Of a stretch of 64,000 nt of DNA, positions 11,572-27,082 are shown in pieces. Below the pieces are notes generated by a model. That model did not search any database. It was not told the DNA's origin and saw only the letters and a program-made list of their open reading frames with translations. The stretch's first letter is position 1. Each line of letters opens with the position of its first letter. This stretch comes from Rhizoctonia solani (taxonomy: Eukaryota; Basidiomycota; Agaricomycetes; Cantharellales; Ceratobasidiaceae). The position numbers and the translations under genes were made by a program. Location: the NCBI RefSeq assembly GCF_016906535.1, contig NC_057371.1:2728001-2792000 (forward strand). Direction: 5' to 3'.

Positions 11572-12610
11572 ATTCGCAATCGTCGAGTCGAGTTCAGTTT
11601 GCGATGAGCAACACCGTGCTCTCGCCCTTGCTTTATACCATTTGGTTGTCCGAGCTTTGAAATCCACCCAATGTTCACATATTAATCAATCATTTGGTGG
11701 TGTATGTGGCTGATATGTATCCGACATGGTCATACTATGCTCTCAGGCATAGAAGTACAACAAATGACATCGGGTAATACTCATGCTTTCCGGGATGAAC
11801 ACGATGGGCTTAGCGATATTTATGTGGCTGGATCCGGCACGGGGACCCGCCACCCTACTGGCAGTACTGTCTCGGTTATCAGCCACAATATATGCCATTA
11901 CGGTAGTCAATATATTGTAGACTTGGGCGTTGGTGGCTCCGCGTATCCGATATAAAACCATATACATAGCTACTAATAGATACATAAAGTACGCATACAT
12001 GCTCATCGTTAGGAACCAGCAGGAGTGTGGGATCCGGCACGGGGTGCACGGATGAAAGCTGGGGCACTGAGACGCGAGCAGAACTTGCGGGTGGGTGGCC
12101 AAACCTAACAATGAGAGCGGAGCGTGAGAACATCCAGTGGTCAATGTGAAAATCAAGATGCGATGTGGAATCGAATGCGCTGTAAGAGTATGGTTGAACG
12201 AGCGAGACTCATGCTCACGTGAGCGAACCCACTCCGCGCTACGCCATGCTTTTCTGCTCGAATAGGGCGGAATTTAGGCACATCCTCACCAGCGCATCAT
12301 CCAAACGCATCGGGGACGAACTGTTCGGAGCTCTGCCGGGACTGGAGGCAGTAGCTGAATTGATACTCAAGTCAGGAATCGGTAAGCTGGGAGGCTCGCC
12401 GGCTACTGCTCAACCTTTGTAGGACCTTACGTCCGCGTAGATACGTCCTTACGATCGCTTAGTTACGTCCTTATGACCGCCTCTCTCCCGCCCCTTTGGC
12501 CTCTCTTATCACGCCCTTATGGCACCTGCATCGGGTCTCACGGCCCTCCCGAGCAACTTACCTCTCTTGCGCTCGTCTTCTCGGTTTGTTTCCTTCTCCC
12601 TCTCTCTCTT
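11572..12610. other. Intergenic region without a supported gene
   Basis: Several open frames overlap on both strands without splice or domain support. A 15-bp motif, GGATCCGGCACGGGG, occurs near 11830 and again near 12030 in direct orientation. A pyrimidine-rich stretch with short repeats containing ACGTCCTTA lies at about 12425-12610. Confidence 0.4.
11631..11637 (-). promoter_or_regulatory. TATA box of the minus-strand secreted protein gene
   Basis: On the minus strand this reads TATAAAG, 60 nt before the ATG at 11571. It supports the internal start chosen for that gene. Confidence 0.45.
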
Positions 12611-12748
12611 AGTGTAGTTTGCCTCGGTTCTGTGAGCGGTTTGCCTTGTTCGCATGTAGCTTGTTATAAATATGAATAAAAAAGATCACGTGACAAACTT
12701 TTTTGATTCATATTTAAGGAGCTACATGCTCACGTGACAAACTACACT
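12611..12748. mobile_element. Palindromic MITE-like element
   Basis: The terminal 11-mer AGTGTAGTTTG at 12611-12621 is matched in reverse complement at 12738-12748. Inside, GCATGTAGCT (12652-12661) pairs with 12720-12729, and the adjacent AT-rich blocks containing TATGAAT (12671-12677) pair with 12706-12712. The left arm has about 22 extra bases. Two direct copies of CACGTGACAAAC occur in the right half. The 138-bp size, terminal inverted repeats and absence of coding potential fit a miniature inverted-repeat element. The flanks are CT-rich and no unambiguous target duplication can be assigned. Confidence 0.6.
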
Positions 12749-13957
12749 CCTCTCTGCGCGACCCTACGCATAAGTCTGGGCTAGTGCGTCTCCGCAGGCT
12801 CCGACCCACAGCCCCTAATTTCCTTTTGTATGCTTAATACTTGAGGAATTACACTAATTCGTAATCGTTCCTCTCTAGTATAGAAAATGCCCTTTTAGAA
12901 ATCAGGCTCGGGCCTCAGCTTGAACAAACTGTGACCGTTAGGGGCTCATAGGAACGACGGGAAACCATAATTATATTCAGGCAGCTGATTGTCGTATGCA
13001 TATCTTGAAAATCTACCAAAATTAAGATAACATCAAGAACCATATTTCTTCTCGATTGAGTGTCTCTTTTCAATCAGCGAGTCAATAGTTGACCTAAGAA
13101 GTCGGATGTTCCCATTCCTTCTTCATGCGTGAGGTCTGCCGCAACCTCTTACTCGCTTTGATGAAAATGTGATAACGCCCTGAACTCTTTTTTGAGTGGT
13201 TCTCCTTCTGCGTTTACGGCAATAGTCTGCTTTGGATCCGATTAATAGTCAGGGGCCCAACCCAGTGGTTTATTTCCTTCTTCCTAAAGCGAATAGATCA
13301 CTTCACATGACTTTACGGCAAGATTCTACCCACCGGTCCTACTGAGAACTTTCCCAGACTCGGCTCTGCCGTACTTGCTTCCATCTTGACCAGTAGCTAG
13401 GTCTTTCCATAGTGAGTCCATGGTGTAAAAAGGCCATGATGATGATAACGGAGGGTTCTCAAGCTAGCACCCATTCAGCTGGAAACCCTCTTTTGATTCA
13501 GCCGCAATAGCTATATGCTCAAGCCTGATATCAAGATTGGGCGGATTGAACCAAATGATCAGGATACCGCTCGGTCGGTAGTTGTCTTAAATTTGATCTC
13601 TCTACTAATGGCTTCTCCACCCTAGCACTGGAAGACTTATATAACCATCTTGATCCACGTGCAATGCAATGTATTTAACGATGAAGACGGAAGAAGTAAC
13701 GAGAAAAGAATTTGTTTTCTATTGGATCATTCTTACATCGCTTCTTAGATCATTCATAAATAACGGTTCTCAAGTCTATAGCTGGTAATTGAATATCTCG
13801 TCAATCAACTACTTGATGTCCCAGATTGCTCCTATAGCACCACCACATGCTTCTGTCACCTGAAAGGGTGCACCCTCCGTCTTCTCTCCCATCCCCCGTC
13901 ACTTCCTGGAGAAGTCTCGCTTTAGCATTTCAACCTATCGATGGATTATTTATCTGG
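12749..13957. other. Intergenic region upstream of the amylase cluster
   Basis: No coding model is supported over these 1.2 kb. The part nearest 13958 presumably includes upstream regulatory sequence of the first amylase. Confidence 0.4.
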
Positions 13958-13964
13958 TATATAG
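13958..13964 (+). promoter_or_regulatory. TATA-like box of amylase copy 1
   Basis: TATATAG lies 66 nt upstream of the ATG at 14024. The spacing is similar to that of the TATA boxes before copies 2 (65 nt) and 3 (53 nt). Confidence 0.45.
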
Positions 13965-14023
13965 TGAGCCATGGCCAAACCAGGTTCGTTGTCACGATCT
14001 GAATCCCGTCGCCTATACAACCA

Positions 14024-16146
14024 ATGTATTTCACAACGTTAACATCTTTACTGGCTGCGACCATGATAGTTGCTGCTGCACCTGCTGTGTCCCCACGGTT
14101 CCCAAACGGCTCGAAAAGTGAGTCCACCGTCACTCTCACGGACCAAGATTTTATAAAATCGAATTTAGCCGTAACAATTCAGATGTTTCAATGGTCATGG
14201 AACAGTATTGCTGCAGAGTGTACTAACTTTATTGGCCCCGCTGGATACGGATTCGTACAGGCAAGTGCACACCAACTGAGCCGATTGGCCGTGGCTGACT
14301 AATAGATTGCTCAGGTTTCTCCCCCAGCTGAGCATGTCGTTGGCTCTCCTTGGTGGACTGATTATCAACCTGTATCCTACATACTTACTTCTAAGCGGGG
14401 AGATCGAACCCAATTTGAGGTTAGCACCACCTGTGATGATATTTTGCCTTCATATGCTCATGTACATGCGCATGGTAAAGAATATGGTTACTGCTTGCCA
14501 GGTGAGTGTCAGGAAATATTCATCTCCTAGACTAGGCTAATACTCAATTGAAAGAACGCCGGAGTTGGTGTCATCGTCGATACAATCTTTAACCATATGT
14601 CGGGGGCCGAAAGTTGGAATGGTACAGCTGGGACCTGTGAGTAGAGAGTATTTATACATCCTCAGGTAGACCCACTGACACCTTACATCCAGCGTTTAGT
14701 AAGTGTTAGGATTACAACAGTTCGTGCTTCACATTGAGTAGTATTTGGTAGCGCACTATAATTACCCTGGCACATACCAGTTTCACAACTTTCACCACTG
14801 TGGCCTGCAACCCGGAGATGACATTGTTGACTTTAGTAATCGCCTCGAAGTCCAAACCTGTGAACTTCTCAACTTAGCCGAGTATGGTATCCTCTTACTT
14901 AATTCGTACAATCGATATCATCTCATAGATTTTTGGCTCAGCCTGGCCACCGATACGGAGTACGTACGCGGACGACTTGCAGCTTACGCGAACGATTTGT
15001 TATCTCTGGGAGTGGTGGGTCTGCGCCTAGACGCTGCGAAGCGTGAGTAGAGACGAGGTGGAGTTTATTTTATAGTCTCATTAAGTTCCTAGATATTCCC
15101 ACCGGTGATATCGCTAATATTCTTGGTCGCCTTAACTCGAAGCCATATATTACCCAAGAGGTTGTATCATGTTTACTCGCTAGTTATCATAGAAGACTCT
15201 ATCCCACGTTAAACAGGTTATTTACGTAGAGGAAGAGCCAGTAAAACCCTCGGAATACACTAACAATGGAGAAGTTCAGGAATTTCGTTATACGACAACC
15301 CTCCAGAATGTGTTCCAAAGTGGCGAAATATCCTCTCTAAAAGATCTCGATAGTAGAGGTAGGGAAGTCGTATTTGGTGCAGACAAACTCAGTGCTAACA
15401 ATGGTTCCTCAAGGATGGATTGCATCCAGTGATGCCAATGTATTTATCTCTAACCACGACACTGAGGCGGATCATCACTTAACTACAAGTCTGGGTTGAT
15501 CTACACACTGGCTCATATATTCATGCTGTGAGTGGATAATATAGTTACCGCATATACATATACCTATTGCCAATGTCCTCACACAGTGCATATCCATACG
15601 GAACTCCGACAGTGCTGTCTTCATACGAATTCTCAAACTATGATACCGGTAGTCCCTTGAATGGCACTGGATCTTGCACCGAGACTGGCGGCGCGGACGG
15701 ATGGTTATGTCAACATCGGTGGACAGCGATTACAGGAATGGTAAAGTGGCGAAATGGAGTAACTGGAAATGTGAGCAACTGGATCAATGGGACAAATCAA
15801 CAGATTGCTTTTGGTCGTGGTAAGGTTTATCTCAGTTTACATGATATTGCTCATGTACCCGTCCATATAGGATCGAGCGGATTCGTAGCAATCAATAACG
15901 CTAACTCGCCATGGACTTGTACATTCTCAACGCCTCTTGCTGCCGGTACCTATTGTGACATGATTTCTGGCGAATTGGGGACTGCTGGAACGTGCACAGG
16001 AGCCTCGTTTGTATTTTTATGCTCACGAACCAAGCAAGATTATACTTACCTGACATACTGATAGGTATACAGTCTTCAGGGGCAATTTCATTGCAACCAT
16101 TGCTGCAAAGTCCGCGGTCGCTCTATTCTCTGGAGCTCAGCACTAA
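14024..16146 (+). CDS. Secreted GH13 alpha-amylase, copy 1 (no starch-binding domain; frame disrupted)
   Basis: The protein begins with a signal peptide (hydrophobic core, then AAAPAVSPR). The GH13 domain follows over about 12 exons: QMFQWSWNS near the start, region I DTIFNHM, region [11 protein letters not shown] with the nucleophile Asp, region III TQE with the acid/base Glu, and region IV NHDTE. The type resembles the animal/actinomycete-like amylases (GH13_32). It hydrolyses alpha-1,4 bonds in starch outside the cell. Intron 1 is 14118-14168. Intron 2 (14261-14314) has a GC donor (GCAAGT) with a perfect CTGACTAAT branch site. Right after NHDTE, near 15466-15477, four bases are missing relative to copies 2 and 3. 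The frame then hits TGA at 15497-15499, though the downstream exons are otherwise conserved up to TAA 16144-16146. It stops after the beta-sandwich domain and lacks the CBM20 of its neighbours. The disruption could be real decay or an assembly error. Confidence 0.85.
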
Positions 16147-17060
16147 CGCCTATTTGAAGTTTTTTCCGTAGTCGCGAAATGAATCTTTCAATTTAAAAAT
16201 CTGCGTTGTTAGACTTGTCGCGATGACTGACATAAGGGCCGTGCATACCAGCGGGGTGAATTGAAAATGCATACATGTACGACAAATATATACTGCGACG
16301 GACAGTTAACATTAATTACACGGACGGTTCCAAAACATCATTGCTTTCAGGCTATTCTGAATCTGATGAAATGAAGAGAAAAATACGTCCAAAATCAATC
16401 AGTATTAGGCTTTAGCCTGGTAGCGATACCAATGATGAACTTAATGTTAATCTATCATATTATGCTTTGGGATGTACTAGTACATTATGGGATCTTGGTT
16501 GTCAAAACCACGTGATCGCGTCACTGACAACCTTCTGGCTTCCTACTCAAGTCGCAGCCACAGTAGTGCCACAGCCTTACTCTTCCGACCATTACTTGCA
16601 ACTCGATCTTTAAGCCCTATTCAATAAAGAAATAAAGATCTGAGCCCCCCAAGGTTGTGTGTGTATTCCACTCCTTTCTGTTTCGCGCTGTAATTATCAC
16701 GTAATTAAGCCACAGAAAAATCTCATGTGCGGTTCCTAAAGTGCGCCCTGCTAGGTCAATCTAGCTTTTTGATATCGATATTGAATTGCCTTTATTGCCG
16801 ATTCCCCGTACCAGCGACCCGTGGCTCTGTCAATCGACATGAAATCGACAACTTCGATACTCGTTCATCTGGATCTACAAAATTTTGGCCCGGGCTTGCT
16901 CGTATGGATTTAGAACCAAATCTCATGCACATCCAGCCTAGGAACTAGTCAAATTGCCAGGTCTCATAGTTTTAGTTCAGCCCATGTGCCCTGGATCTGG
17001 GGCTGGAACACTTAATTTTCAAATGGAAGACTGTCATTCTTGATTGAATGGAATAGTTGT
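16147..17060. other. Intergenic region between amylase copies 1 and 2
   Basis: Copy 1 ends at 16146 without CBM20 sequence, and I find no detached CBM20 exons in this gap. No other gene is supported. Confidence 0.45.
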
Positions 17061-17067
17061 TATAAAT
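17061..17067 (+). promoter_or_regulatory. TATA box of amylase copy 2
   Basis: TATAAAT lies 65 nt upstream of the ATG at 17126. Confidence 0.5.
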
Positions 17068-17125
17068 CCAGACGACCAACGACACGCTCAACATCTCTAC
17101 CACCCTACCCTCTTTTGTTTTTCAG

Positions 17126-19830
17126 ATGCGTTATCATCACGCATATTTGGCGGCCGCAGCCACGGCCACACTTGTTACTGCTTCACTATCTAATATTCGC
17201 CTGTGTGCTAGAGAAGAATTAGAAAGTGAGTATAATAGTATATGATGATACTGAAGCTTACAAGATCCGACTCAGTTGACGTCTCGTTATCCGGGGGTCA
17301 TTCATGCACTTCGGGTGATTCAAGATGTGATTCATTTTCATTTTTTCTTTTGATGAAAACCCTCATAAATTTCAATTTAGCCGTGATCATCCAGATGTTC
17401 GAATGGTCATGGGACAGTATTGCTGCAGAGTGCACCGATTTTATTGGACCCGCTGGATATGGGTTTGTTCAGGTAAGAAGTACCCTTAAGCCCACGAACA
17501 AGCGTTCAAACTGGGCCCAGGTTTCTCCTCCGTCAGAACACATCGAAGGGCCCAGTGGTGGACTGATTACCAACCAGTCTCGTACACACTCACCTCTAAG
17601 CGAGGAAACCGAAAGCAGTTCCGGGTGAGTTAATTTTTCTGGACCAATCCACAGTCGTCCTAACTAACGGATGATATTCAAGAAAATGGTCAATACATGC
17701 AAAGTATGTTCATCGAAAGTTCTAATCACCGGATCCTACTGAGACTTGATCAAAAGAGAGCTGGGGTCGGGGTTATCGTCGACACGATATTCAACCATAT
17801 GTCAGCTATGGAGAATGGAACAGGAGTCGCTGGATCACGTGAGCATACTTTATGCACCTAAGCTGAGATCACTCTCAATTCCTATTTTTAGCCTTTAGTA
17901 TGTTTTGCCCAAGGTATTGTTTCGTATTATCTAACTAGTTGCGCTGTGCGATAGCGCATTACAACTATCCGGGGATCTACCAGCCTCAGAATTTCCATAA
18001 TTGCGGATTGAACCCTGGAAACGATATTGCCGACTATACGAACCGCGCAGATGTTCAGAACTGTGAACTGCTCAATCTGGCTGAGTATGAGGGTTAAGTT
18101 ATCCTGAATAATACAATCTGACGTACACGTTTGAAGTCTAGCTACCGAGACGGAATATGTTCGTAGTCGGCTTGCAACTTATGCCAACGATCTATTGTCA
18201 TTGGGAGTGGTTGGGTTTCGTGTTGATGCTGCAAAGCGTGAGTCGCTACGGGGGCGTTAGGAATAATTTCTGATATCATCCTTAGATATCCCCGCCGCCG
18301 ATATAGCCAACATTTTGGGCCGGCTCAAATCGAAGCCTTACATCACTCAAGAGGTTTGCCCATTTCCTTTTCTCTTTTCAGGACACCTGGAAACAATTTG
18401 ACAGGTTATTTTCGGAGCCGGTGAACCGATCTTGCCATCCGAATATGCAGGGAATGGGGATGTACAGGAATTTCGGTATACTTCAGCGCTCCAAAACGCG
18501 TTCTACGTCAGTGGCATTTCATCACTCACCGACTTGGATAATCGAGGTATGTCCCCGACCCGAGGTGGTCATAAACCCGCACACCAATAACGGTTTGTCC
18601 ATAGGTTGGATGGCATCCGATGGCGCCAATGTATTTGTTTCCAACCATGACACCGAACGAAACGGGGCATCGCTGAGCTACAAATCCGGAATATTGTACA
18701 CACTTGCCCATGTGTTCATGCTGTAAGCAAAATGCTCGGGGCTGGGACAGCATTTGGATACTCAAATCTTCTTGGATAGTGCTCATCCGTACGGAACACC
18801 TACCGTTCTATCCTCGTACACATTTTCCGATGAAGCTGCGGGTAGTCCTCTGAACGGTGTTGGGACATGCTCCGGTTCCGAGGGTGCTAACGGGTGGCGG
18901 TGTCAACATCGGTGGACCGCAATCGCAGGGATGGTCAAATGGCGAAACGGCGTAACTGGAAGTATAAACAATTGGGTTAGCGGCACTAGTCAGCAGGTTG
19001 CATTTGGTCGGGGTAAGTGAAAATGAAGTTTTATTTATGTACGATCGTTTATCATATGATTATGCAGGTTCGACCGGGTTCGTGGTTATCAACAATGCTG
19101 ACGTTGCCTGGACGAACACTTTCAAGACGCCCTTGGCCGATAATTCGTACTGCGATATGATTACTGGTGCGACTGGGAGGAAGAAATCATGTACGGGTGC
19201 ATCGTGCGTATCGAGTTCCACTTCACTCAACAGCCTGCTAATTGATTCTTAAATCGTTAGACACATTGTCTCAGGTGGAACGTTCACCGCCACGGTTCCT
19301 CCACGATCCGCAATTGCACTATTCACTGGGGCAATCGGGACTGGATCTAGACGTGAAGGTAAAAGTGGACTTGCGACAGTGTCCTTCACAGTATCTATAC
19401 AGGCGGCCTCCGACGAGGTAAGACCTTATGGCTCCAGTATTCCGTCTGGTTCCTGAACGGATTATATCAGAGCGTATTCGTAGTTGGAAATATTCAGCAG
19501 CTTGGAGACTGGGCACCCTCTAAATCGGTATGTGGATACAATTTGTTCATCTCCCTCGCCATCATTCACCTGGCGTTTTTGCAGATCGCGATGTCTTCAT
19601 CATCACTTCCCACGTGGGGTGTCAATATAACTATCCCAACCGACACAGAGTTCTCTTACAAGTACATTCGCAAAACTTCTAATGAATCGGTGAGTTATAT
19701 CTATGAGGATGGTGGTACTGGGGATCTGAAATGGTTATGCTTATGATAGGTAATATGGGAATCGGACCCCAATCGAAGCGCTGTTGCTCCCTCGTCCGGA
19801 ACTTTGACATTAAATGACGTATGGCGGTAA
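17126..19830 (+). CDS. Secreted GH13 alpha-amylase with CBM20, copy 2 (one apparent frameshift)
   Basis: Exon 1 (17126-17225) encodes the signal peptide. A long first intron (17226-17380, 155 nt) precedes the GH13 domain with [16 protein letters not shown] (region I), GFRVDAAKH (region II nucleophile), TQE (region III) and NHDTE (region IV). A short linker leads to a C-terminal CBM20 with [12 protein letters not shown] and WESDPNR, the usual starch-contacting tryptophans, ending VWR-TAA at 19828-19830. In exon 3 the conserved WWTDYQPVS block is out of frame because one base is missing in GGGCCCAG near 17548-17554; restoring frame recovers perfect similarity to copies 1 and 3. Everything else splices in phase. 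Expected mature protein is about 550 residues. The CBM20 should let it act on raw starch granules. Confidence 0.88.
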
Positions 19831-21117
19831 TATGCCATCTCTTGAGGTCATGCACGATCCTGGAGCATACGCATTCGCAGATCAAGCACTTACTATCTCA
19901 GCGTCCCGATTTGTTTCTTTCCTGTAGCCCTCGTTATTCTCACTGTCCTTAATCGATGCTATTTCCTTACTTATTGTGTTTTCCTCGGTCCATCCGAATC
20001 TGCTTCTCAGGATCAGACTCTTTCAGCAAATTAGTATAATAGAAGCTTCATGCGGTATTCTGAGTGCGAATAGGGCGAGTCACAAAACATGGGGAGTAAT
20101 GAAATTGATGAGCAGCTCGCTTATGTCAGCATGTCTGACATCATGGGAATTTAGCTTTGATCCACCAAACCTACTGGGCGACGACTACCGGCTCGGCAAC
20201 GACGTGATCTTCTCGGAGTTTTTGCTAAATTATAAACCAAATTCCCCAGTAGTTCTATACGTGGTCAACAAATCTACCAGTTTGGAAGAAGCAATATACA
20301 AAAGTTACCAAAACATTTCCATTCGTAGTCCTGAGGTAATCGACGATAGCATGCGCACGCGATATAACGGCCAAGAGGCGCGCGTATAGTATCGGACCAT
20401 GCGTCTGCACCGTATGGAACTTTCGTCCGGAACCTTCCCCCGGTTGCCTTGGCGCTTTTTATCGTTCCGTTCGTCCATTCTGTGCCGGCATTATCCGACT
20501 TTAATGGCCATATGTCATATGGGCATCGTGAACCCGGTCATTGAGAAGTATGGTCCCTTACGGTCGTTGAGGGGGCTGATAGGCGGCTTATTTCCTGTTA
20601 CTTACTAGTCCTATATATCAGCTACAACATCACAGTTCGCCAATAAGATTCCCCGGGCTAGAACGAGGGCGAACTCGGCTGCCAAAATAACAGTTACCGC
20701 TTAGCGCCGGCTACGCTTGAAATCTGGTCTTTCGATCAATGGTCTTCCCGGGCTGCGCGCTTTCTAAGAATCTTAGCTGTGGTTGAGAAACCAGAGCCAA
20801 GGTAAGTCACCCAAACACTACGTTAGTTCAATAGTAGGATGACGAAACAACAGCCAGGTTTTCTACAGTTTTGTTCCTATACGCGTTCCAGAGTATTCTG
20901 AAAGCTTACGGGAACATCACATGTATGACACTCACACACTTTCCCACTGATCGAACACTTCGTTTAGCAAGAAGCCCGTCCCTCATGATCTTGTCACGTG
21001 CCCCAATTCCCCGAACGAAGCAGATTCATAGCTAGCCTATTCATGCGCGTGATATTCTAGAGACTAATGTGTCGGCTCCCGATACGAGCGTGTAGTTTTC
21101 CAAGGAACTCTCACCTG
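19831..21117. other. Intergenic region between amylase copies 2 and 3
   Basis: A 137-codon frame lies at 19976-20389 (+), but I recognise no domain and see no neighbouring exons. The rest carries no supported gene. Confidence 0.4.
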
Positions 21118-21124
21118 TATAAAA
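21118..21124 (+). promoter_or_regulatory. TATA box of amylase copy 3
   Basis: TATAAAA lies 53 nt upstream of the ATG at 21171. Confidence 0.55.
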
Positions 21125-21170
21125 TCGTTCGACTTTCGACAGTATATTGACCACAAAGCCAATTCACCTC

Positions 21171-23776
<2,606 letters not shown>

Positions 23777-24340
23777 TTGGTTATTGTAGAGCGCTCGCCT
23801 ACTTCTGTGTAGATCCATTTTTACGTTTGAGAATGAAATATCAACTAGAAGGATTTAGTACTTATAAAATGGACTCTGATTCTACAAGTATGCCATCATT
23901 CTTAGTTAAGGATGCACACTTATGAAAAGTCGCATCAATGATTGAGAATATTGGTGTCCTACCTCGAGTTTCGAGTAACACTTCGAAGCACCTGAATTAC
24001 TAATAGCCACCAGTACCACCTAGTGCCGGCATCGAGAAATGGAACCACGGCTATCCACGTGATCTTTGTATTGCCACTTTGCCACTTAGTAAACCCCCAA
24101 GAGGTTTCGTCGTGGATACCACTCAGACCATCGCTCAAGATCCCCCCGATCTTGTGTAAGCTCACAACTGCACACGTCTTGTATTACTTTGCGACTATGC
24201 CTATATTTACTCTTGGAACGTTACGTGTCATGTTCAGCCCGCTAAATTGAAAGACATCGGTACTGCTTTTCCGCCCTACAGAAGCCTCTCTAGAGCACCC
24301 ATGAAAAAAATGCTACCAAGGAGACAGGCCATCTATCAGG
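23777..24340. other. Intergenic region
   Basis: No gene is supported between amylase 3 and the helicase. In-frame stops block any simple 5' extension of the helicase through this part. Confidence 0.4.
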
Positions 24341-26420
24341 ATGGCAGAAAAATTGTCTAACCAGCGAGCAATCATTCATACTGGAAAGGATCATCAAAGA
24401 TAAATCAAGTCTATTTTTCACTGGTTCTGCTGGTAAGAAACCCCGCACAAGCTTATCGATACATATTATTTCACGACATGTAGGAACCGGCAAGTCTGTG
24501 CTTTTAAGAGAAGTTATTCGGCAATTCCGAGAGACCGCCAGGGACCCAGCAGGTATTCAGGTCACAGCCAGTACGGGAGTTGCTGCACTGAATATTGGGG
24601 GTACTACACTTCATAGCTTTGCAGGTATGTATAATAAGTAACATATTATCTTGAAGCCTCTAACGCTTTACGGTCATTACAGGAATCAGACCTGGCTATG
24701 GCCAATTACCGATTCGAGATCTGTTGGCAAAAATAAAATTCGCTAGAGCGACCTATAGTCGCTGGTTGAAAACAGAAGTGCTTGTCATTGACGAAAGTAA
24801 GTTTACTGTGTGTCTACCTTTGGCATAAGTATCTTATTAGAATTTCAGTATCGATGGTGGATGCACAACTGCTGGATCTTATTGACATGATAGCCCGCGA
24901 AATTCGTGAGAATACAAGGCCGTTCGGAGGTATTCAAGTGTGCAGTTTTAATTAAAGTAGAAGGCGTTTAACTAAATATTGACACTTGCTCAGCTCGTAG
25001 TATCTGGCGACTTTTTTCAACTACCCCCAGTATCAGATGAACATGGTACTGGCACAGGCCGCGCTAAGAGCCCTCAGTTCGCGTTTGAGGCAGACTGCTG
25101 GGGCAGGGCATTTCCTCGAGCGTATAAGCTCACAGAGGTGTTTCGGCAAACGGACACAGGCATGTTATTCCATCAATTTACTTAAATATTATGTGACCAT
25201 TCGACCATTAATGCACGTCAAACAAACAGAATTCGTTCGATTACTCAATGAACTAAGACTTGGCATCACAAGCGATGGCACTACCAACATTCTAAAAGGA
25301 CTTGATCGCCCGATTAAATGCAACGATGGAATCCTCCCAACGGAGATTTACCCCCACAGGCAGACTGCTCAATGGGCAAATACATACCATCTTGCCAAGC
25401 TTGACACAAAGGAATGGGTCAATCACGGTCTGGACAAATACGGAAAGGATAGATACGGGTTTGCTGTGCGAGCTTCTGAAGCAGACGTCATGTTGGAAAA
25501 ACGGGCACCCAAAATTCTGGCACTCCAAGTAAGAATAATATCCGGATACGCCATAAAAGTCTATTTTAACCCCATGATCAGGTTGGCGCACAAGTTATGT
25601 GTACTAAGGCAAGCACAACTGTCATCTTAAGGCAATCGGTCGTCGCTTATTAGACATGCTTTAGAACATAGCAGAATCCAGTCTTGTGAATGGGTCCATA
25701 GGTCGCGTCATTGACTTTATCACACCAGAGAAGGCTCTAGAAGAAGGGCACGCAATTGCGGGCGCCGCTGTGACGATTTCAGACGATGATGCACCAATGA
25801 GACCCTCTATCAAAACACAGTTCAAAGCAAAGACCTGGCCGCTTGTCAAGTTTGTGAGCTCAGGTACTGTTTTGATGCCTCCGGTGGATTTTGGGCTGGA
25901 CAATGGAATTGGGGGCATGAGGGCTTCTAGAAAACAGGTGCGCCTTTGGGTGAGAGCGAGGCGTATACTTAGACCTACTAACCGAACATCTACGCTAGGT
26001 TCCACTAATTTTAGCATGGGCGCTTACAGTTAAGAGAGTTAGATGTGCACGCAGAAGACTCACTGATTGTGCCTTCTCAAGATTCATAGAGCTCAAGGAC
26101 AAACTATCGACAGGCTGCGGGTTAACCTCGCAAAGACATTCGCGCCAGGACAAGGTTTGGACTTTTATTTCGCCCACTCAAAGCCGATGGCTGATTTTAG
26201 CATAGCCTATGTCGCAATATCGAGATGCAAGTCTCTAGAAGGGCTACAGCTTGTGAATTTTTCGCCATCATCAGTCTTTGTTGATAAAAGGTAGGACTGG
26301 CGGCTTCTAGGAGTGTGTTACCTGGTTGTATGCGCTAAACATTGTTTTTGTAGAGTCATTGAGTGGGACAGGGACCTTGCTGTCGCCCCAATAATGCATC
26401 GAGGCTCATCAAAGGCATAA
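24341..26420 (+). CDS. PIF1-family DNA helicase (5' end uncertain)
   Basis: A chain of about eleven short exons encodes a SF1B helicase. Motifs in order are Walker A GSAGTGKS (split by an intron at about 24429-24481), TASTGVAA, Walker [44 protein letters not shown] (near 26080) and YVAISRC, ending VIEWDRDLA and TAA 26418-26420. The intron at 25160-25229 begins GCATGT and that at 25609-25664 begins GCAAGC; both are GC-AG introns needed to keep the helicase frame. The N-terminus is unclear. An ATG at 24341 leads into KLSNQ, but one base must shift near 24357 to join the conserved EQSFILERI block before Walker A. The product lacks any N-terminal mitochondrial presequence or Helitron Rep domain. 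PIF1 enzymes unwind 5'-3' and remove G4 or R-loop obstacles. It may be a dispersed family copy rather than the main cellular PIF1. Confidence 0.8.
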
Positions 26421-26677
26421 ACAAGTTGACCTTTTCTTATGATATTTTCCCGAAGCCAATATTACCTCCTTGAAACATATCTCCCTTGCCAAATATTTCC
26501 AATATCTTGGACTACAATGATCACGACTTTATTTTTGGTCATACGAAATTACAAATTTTGTTTTCACTTGAACTTCTTCATGTATACTCTTCTTTGTTGA
26601 ACTTGTAGCAGGATTGATATCCCTACATAAAAAATCAATACTTGGCCACTAGGCACCTGTTGAATTGGATCTCACCG

Positions 26678-27082
26678 TCAATTCTTTCCCTTGTACGCCT
26701 CTACTTCGATCTCCACTCTCATTGCAGGATCACCAAGCACCGTAACTCCGACACACGTCCAGAGTGGACAGTGTCCGGGTATCCTCTGCTTCATCTTCTC
26801 CGCAAAGTACTCGACTGTTCCCGGTAAATCGAGATGATACGACCGTACCATATAAACATCCTCCCATCCACGTAGTCCGACAGCCCGCAAGACTCGATCC
26901 ACGCTCTCGAAAGCGAGGTCGATTTGGCGTTTATCGTCGGTGGTGGGAATGATGTTGTCTGCGCCCCAAGCACCTTGGCCTGAGCATTTTACGATATCGC
27001 CGAGGATGACGGCCTGTGAGTAGTGGAAGTCTCGGCGCTTTTGTTCGCCTGCTGGATCGACAAAGTACTGCAAGTTGGACAT
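26678..27082 (-). CDS. RidA/YjgF/UK114-family protein
   Basis: A single-exon minus-strand frame encodes about 134 residues starting MSNLQYFVDPAGEQ. It contains the RidA-type core: an early YSQAV block, SGQG, the VDRVL helix and the C-terminal signature around CVGVTVLGDPAMRVEIEVEA, in which the Arg-x-Glu-x-Glu context corresponds to the family's substrate-binding arginine region. RidA proteins are small trimeric enzymes that hydrolyse reactive 2-aminoacrylate/enamine intermediates made by PLP enzymes; fungal paralogues vary in substrate. An in-frame extension of 22 codons upstream contains no good start context and looks like 5' sequence or intron, so I chose the ATG at 27082. Length is typical of the family. 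Confidence 0.85.
   Translation of the reverse strand: MSNLQYFVDPAGEQKRRDFHYSQAVILGDIVKCSGQGAWGADNIIPTTDDKRQIDLAFESVDRVLRAVGLRGWEDVYMVRSYHLDLPGTVEYFAEKMKQRIPGHCPLWTCVGVTVLGDPAMRVEIEVEAYKGKN

Noticed and set aside
24341..26420. Helitron (Rep-helicase) interpretation of the PIF1 gene
   Set aside because: No Rep domain, Helitron termini or CTRR hairpin end is visible around it.
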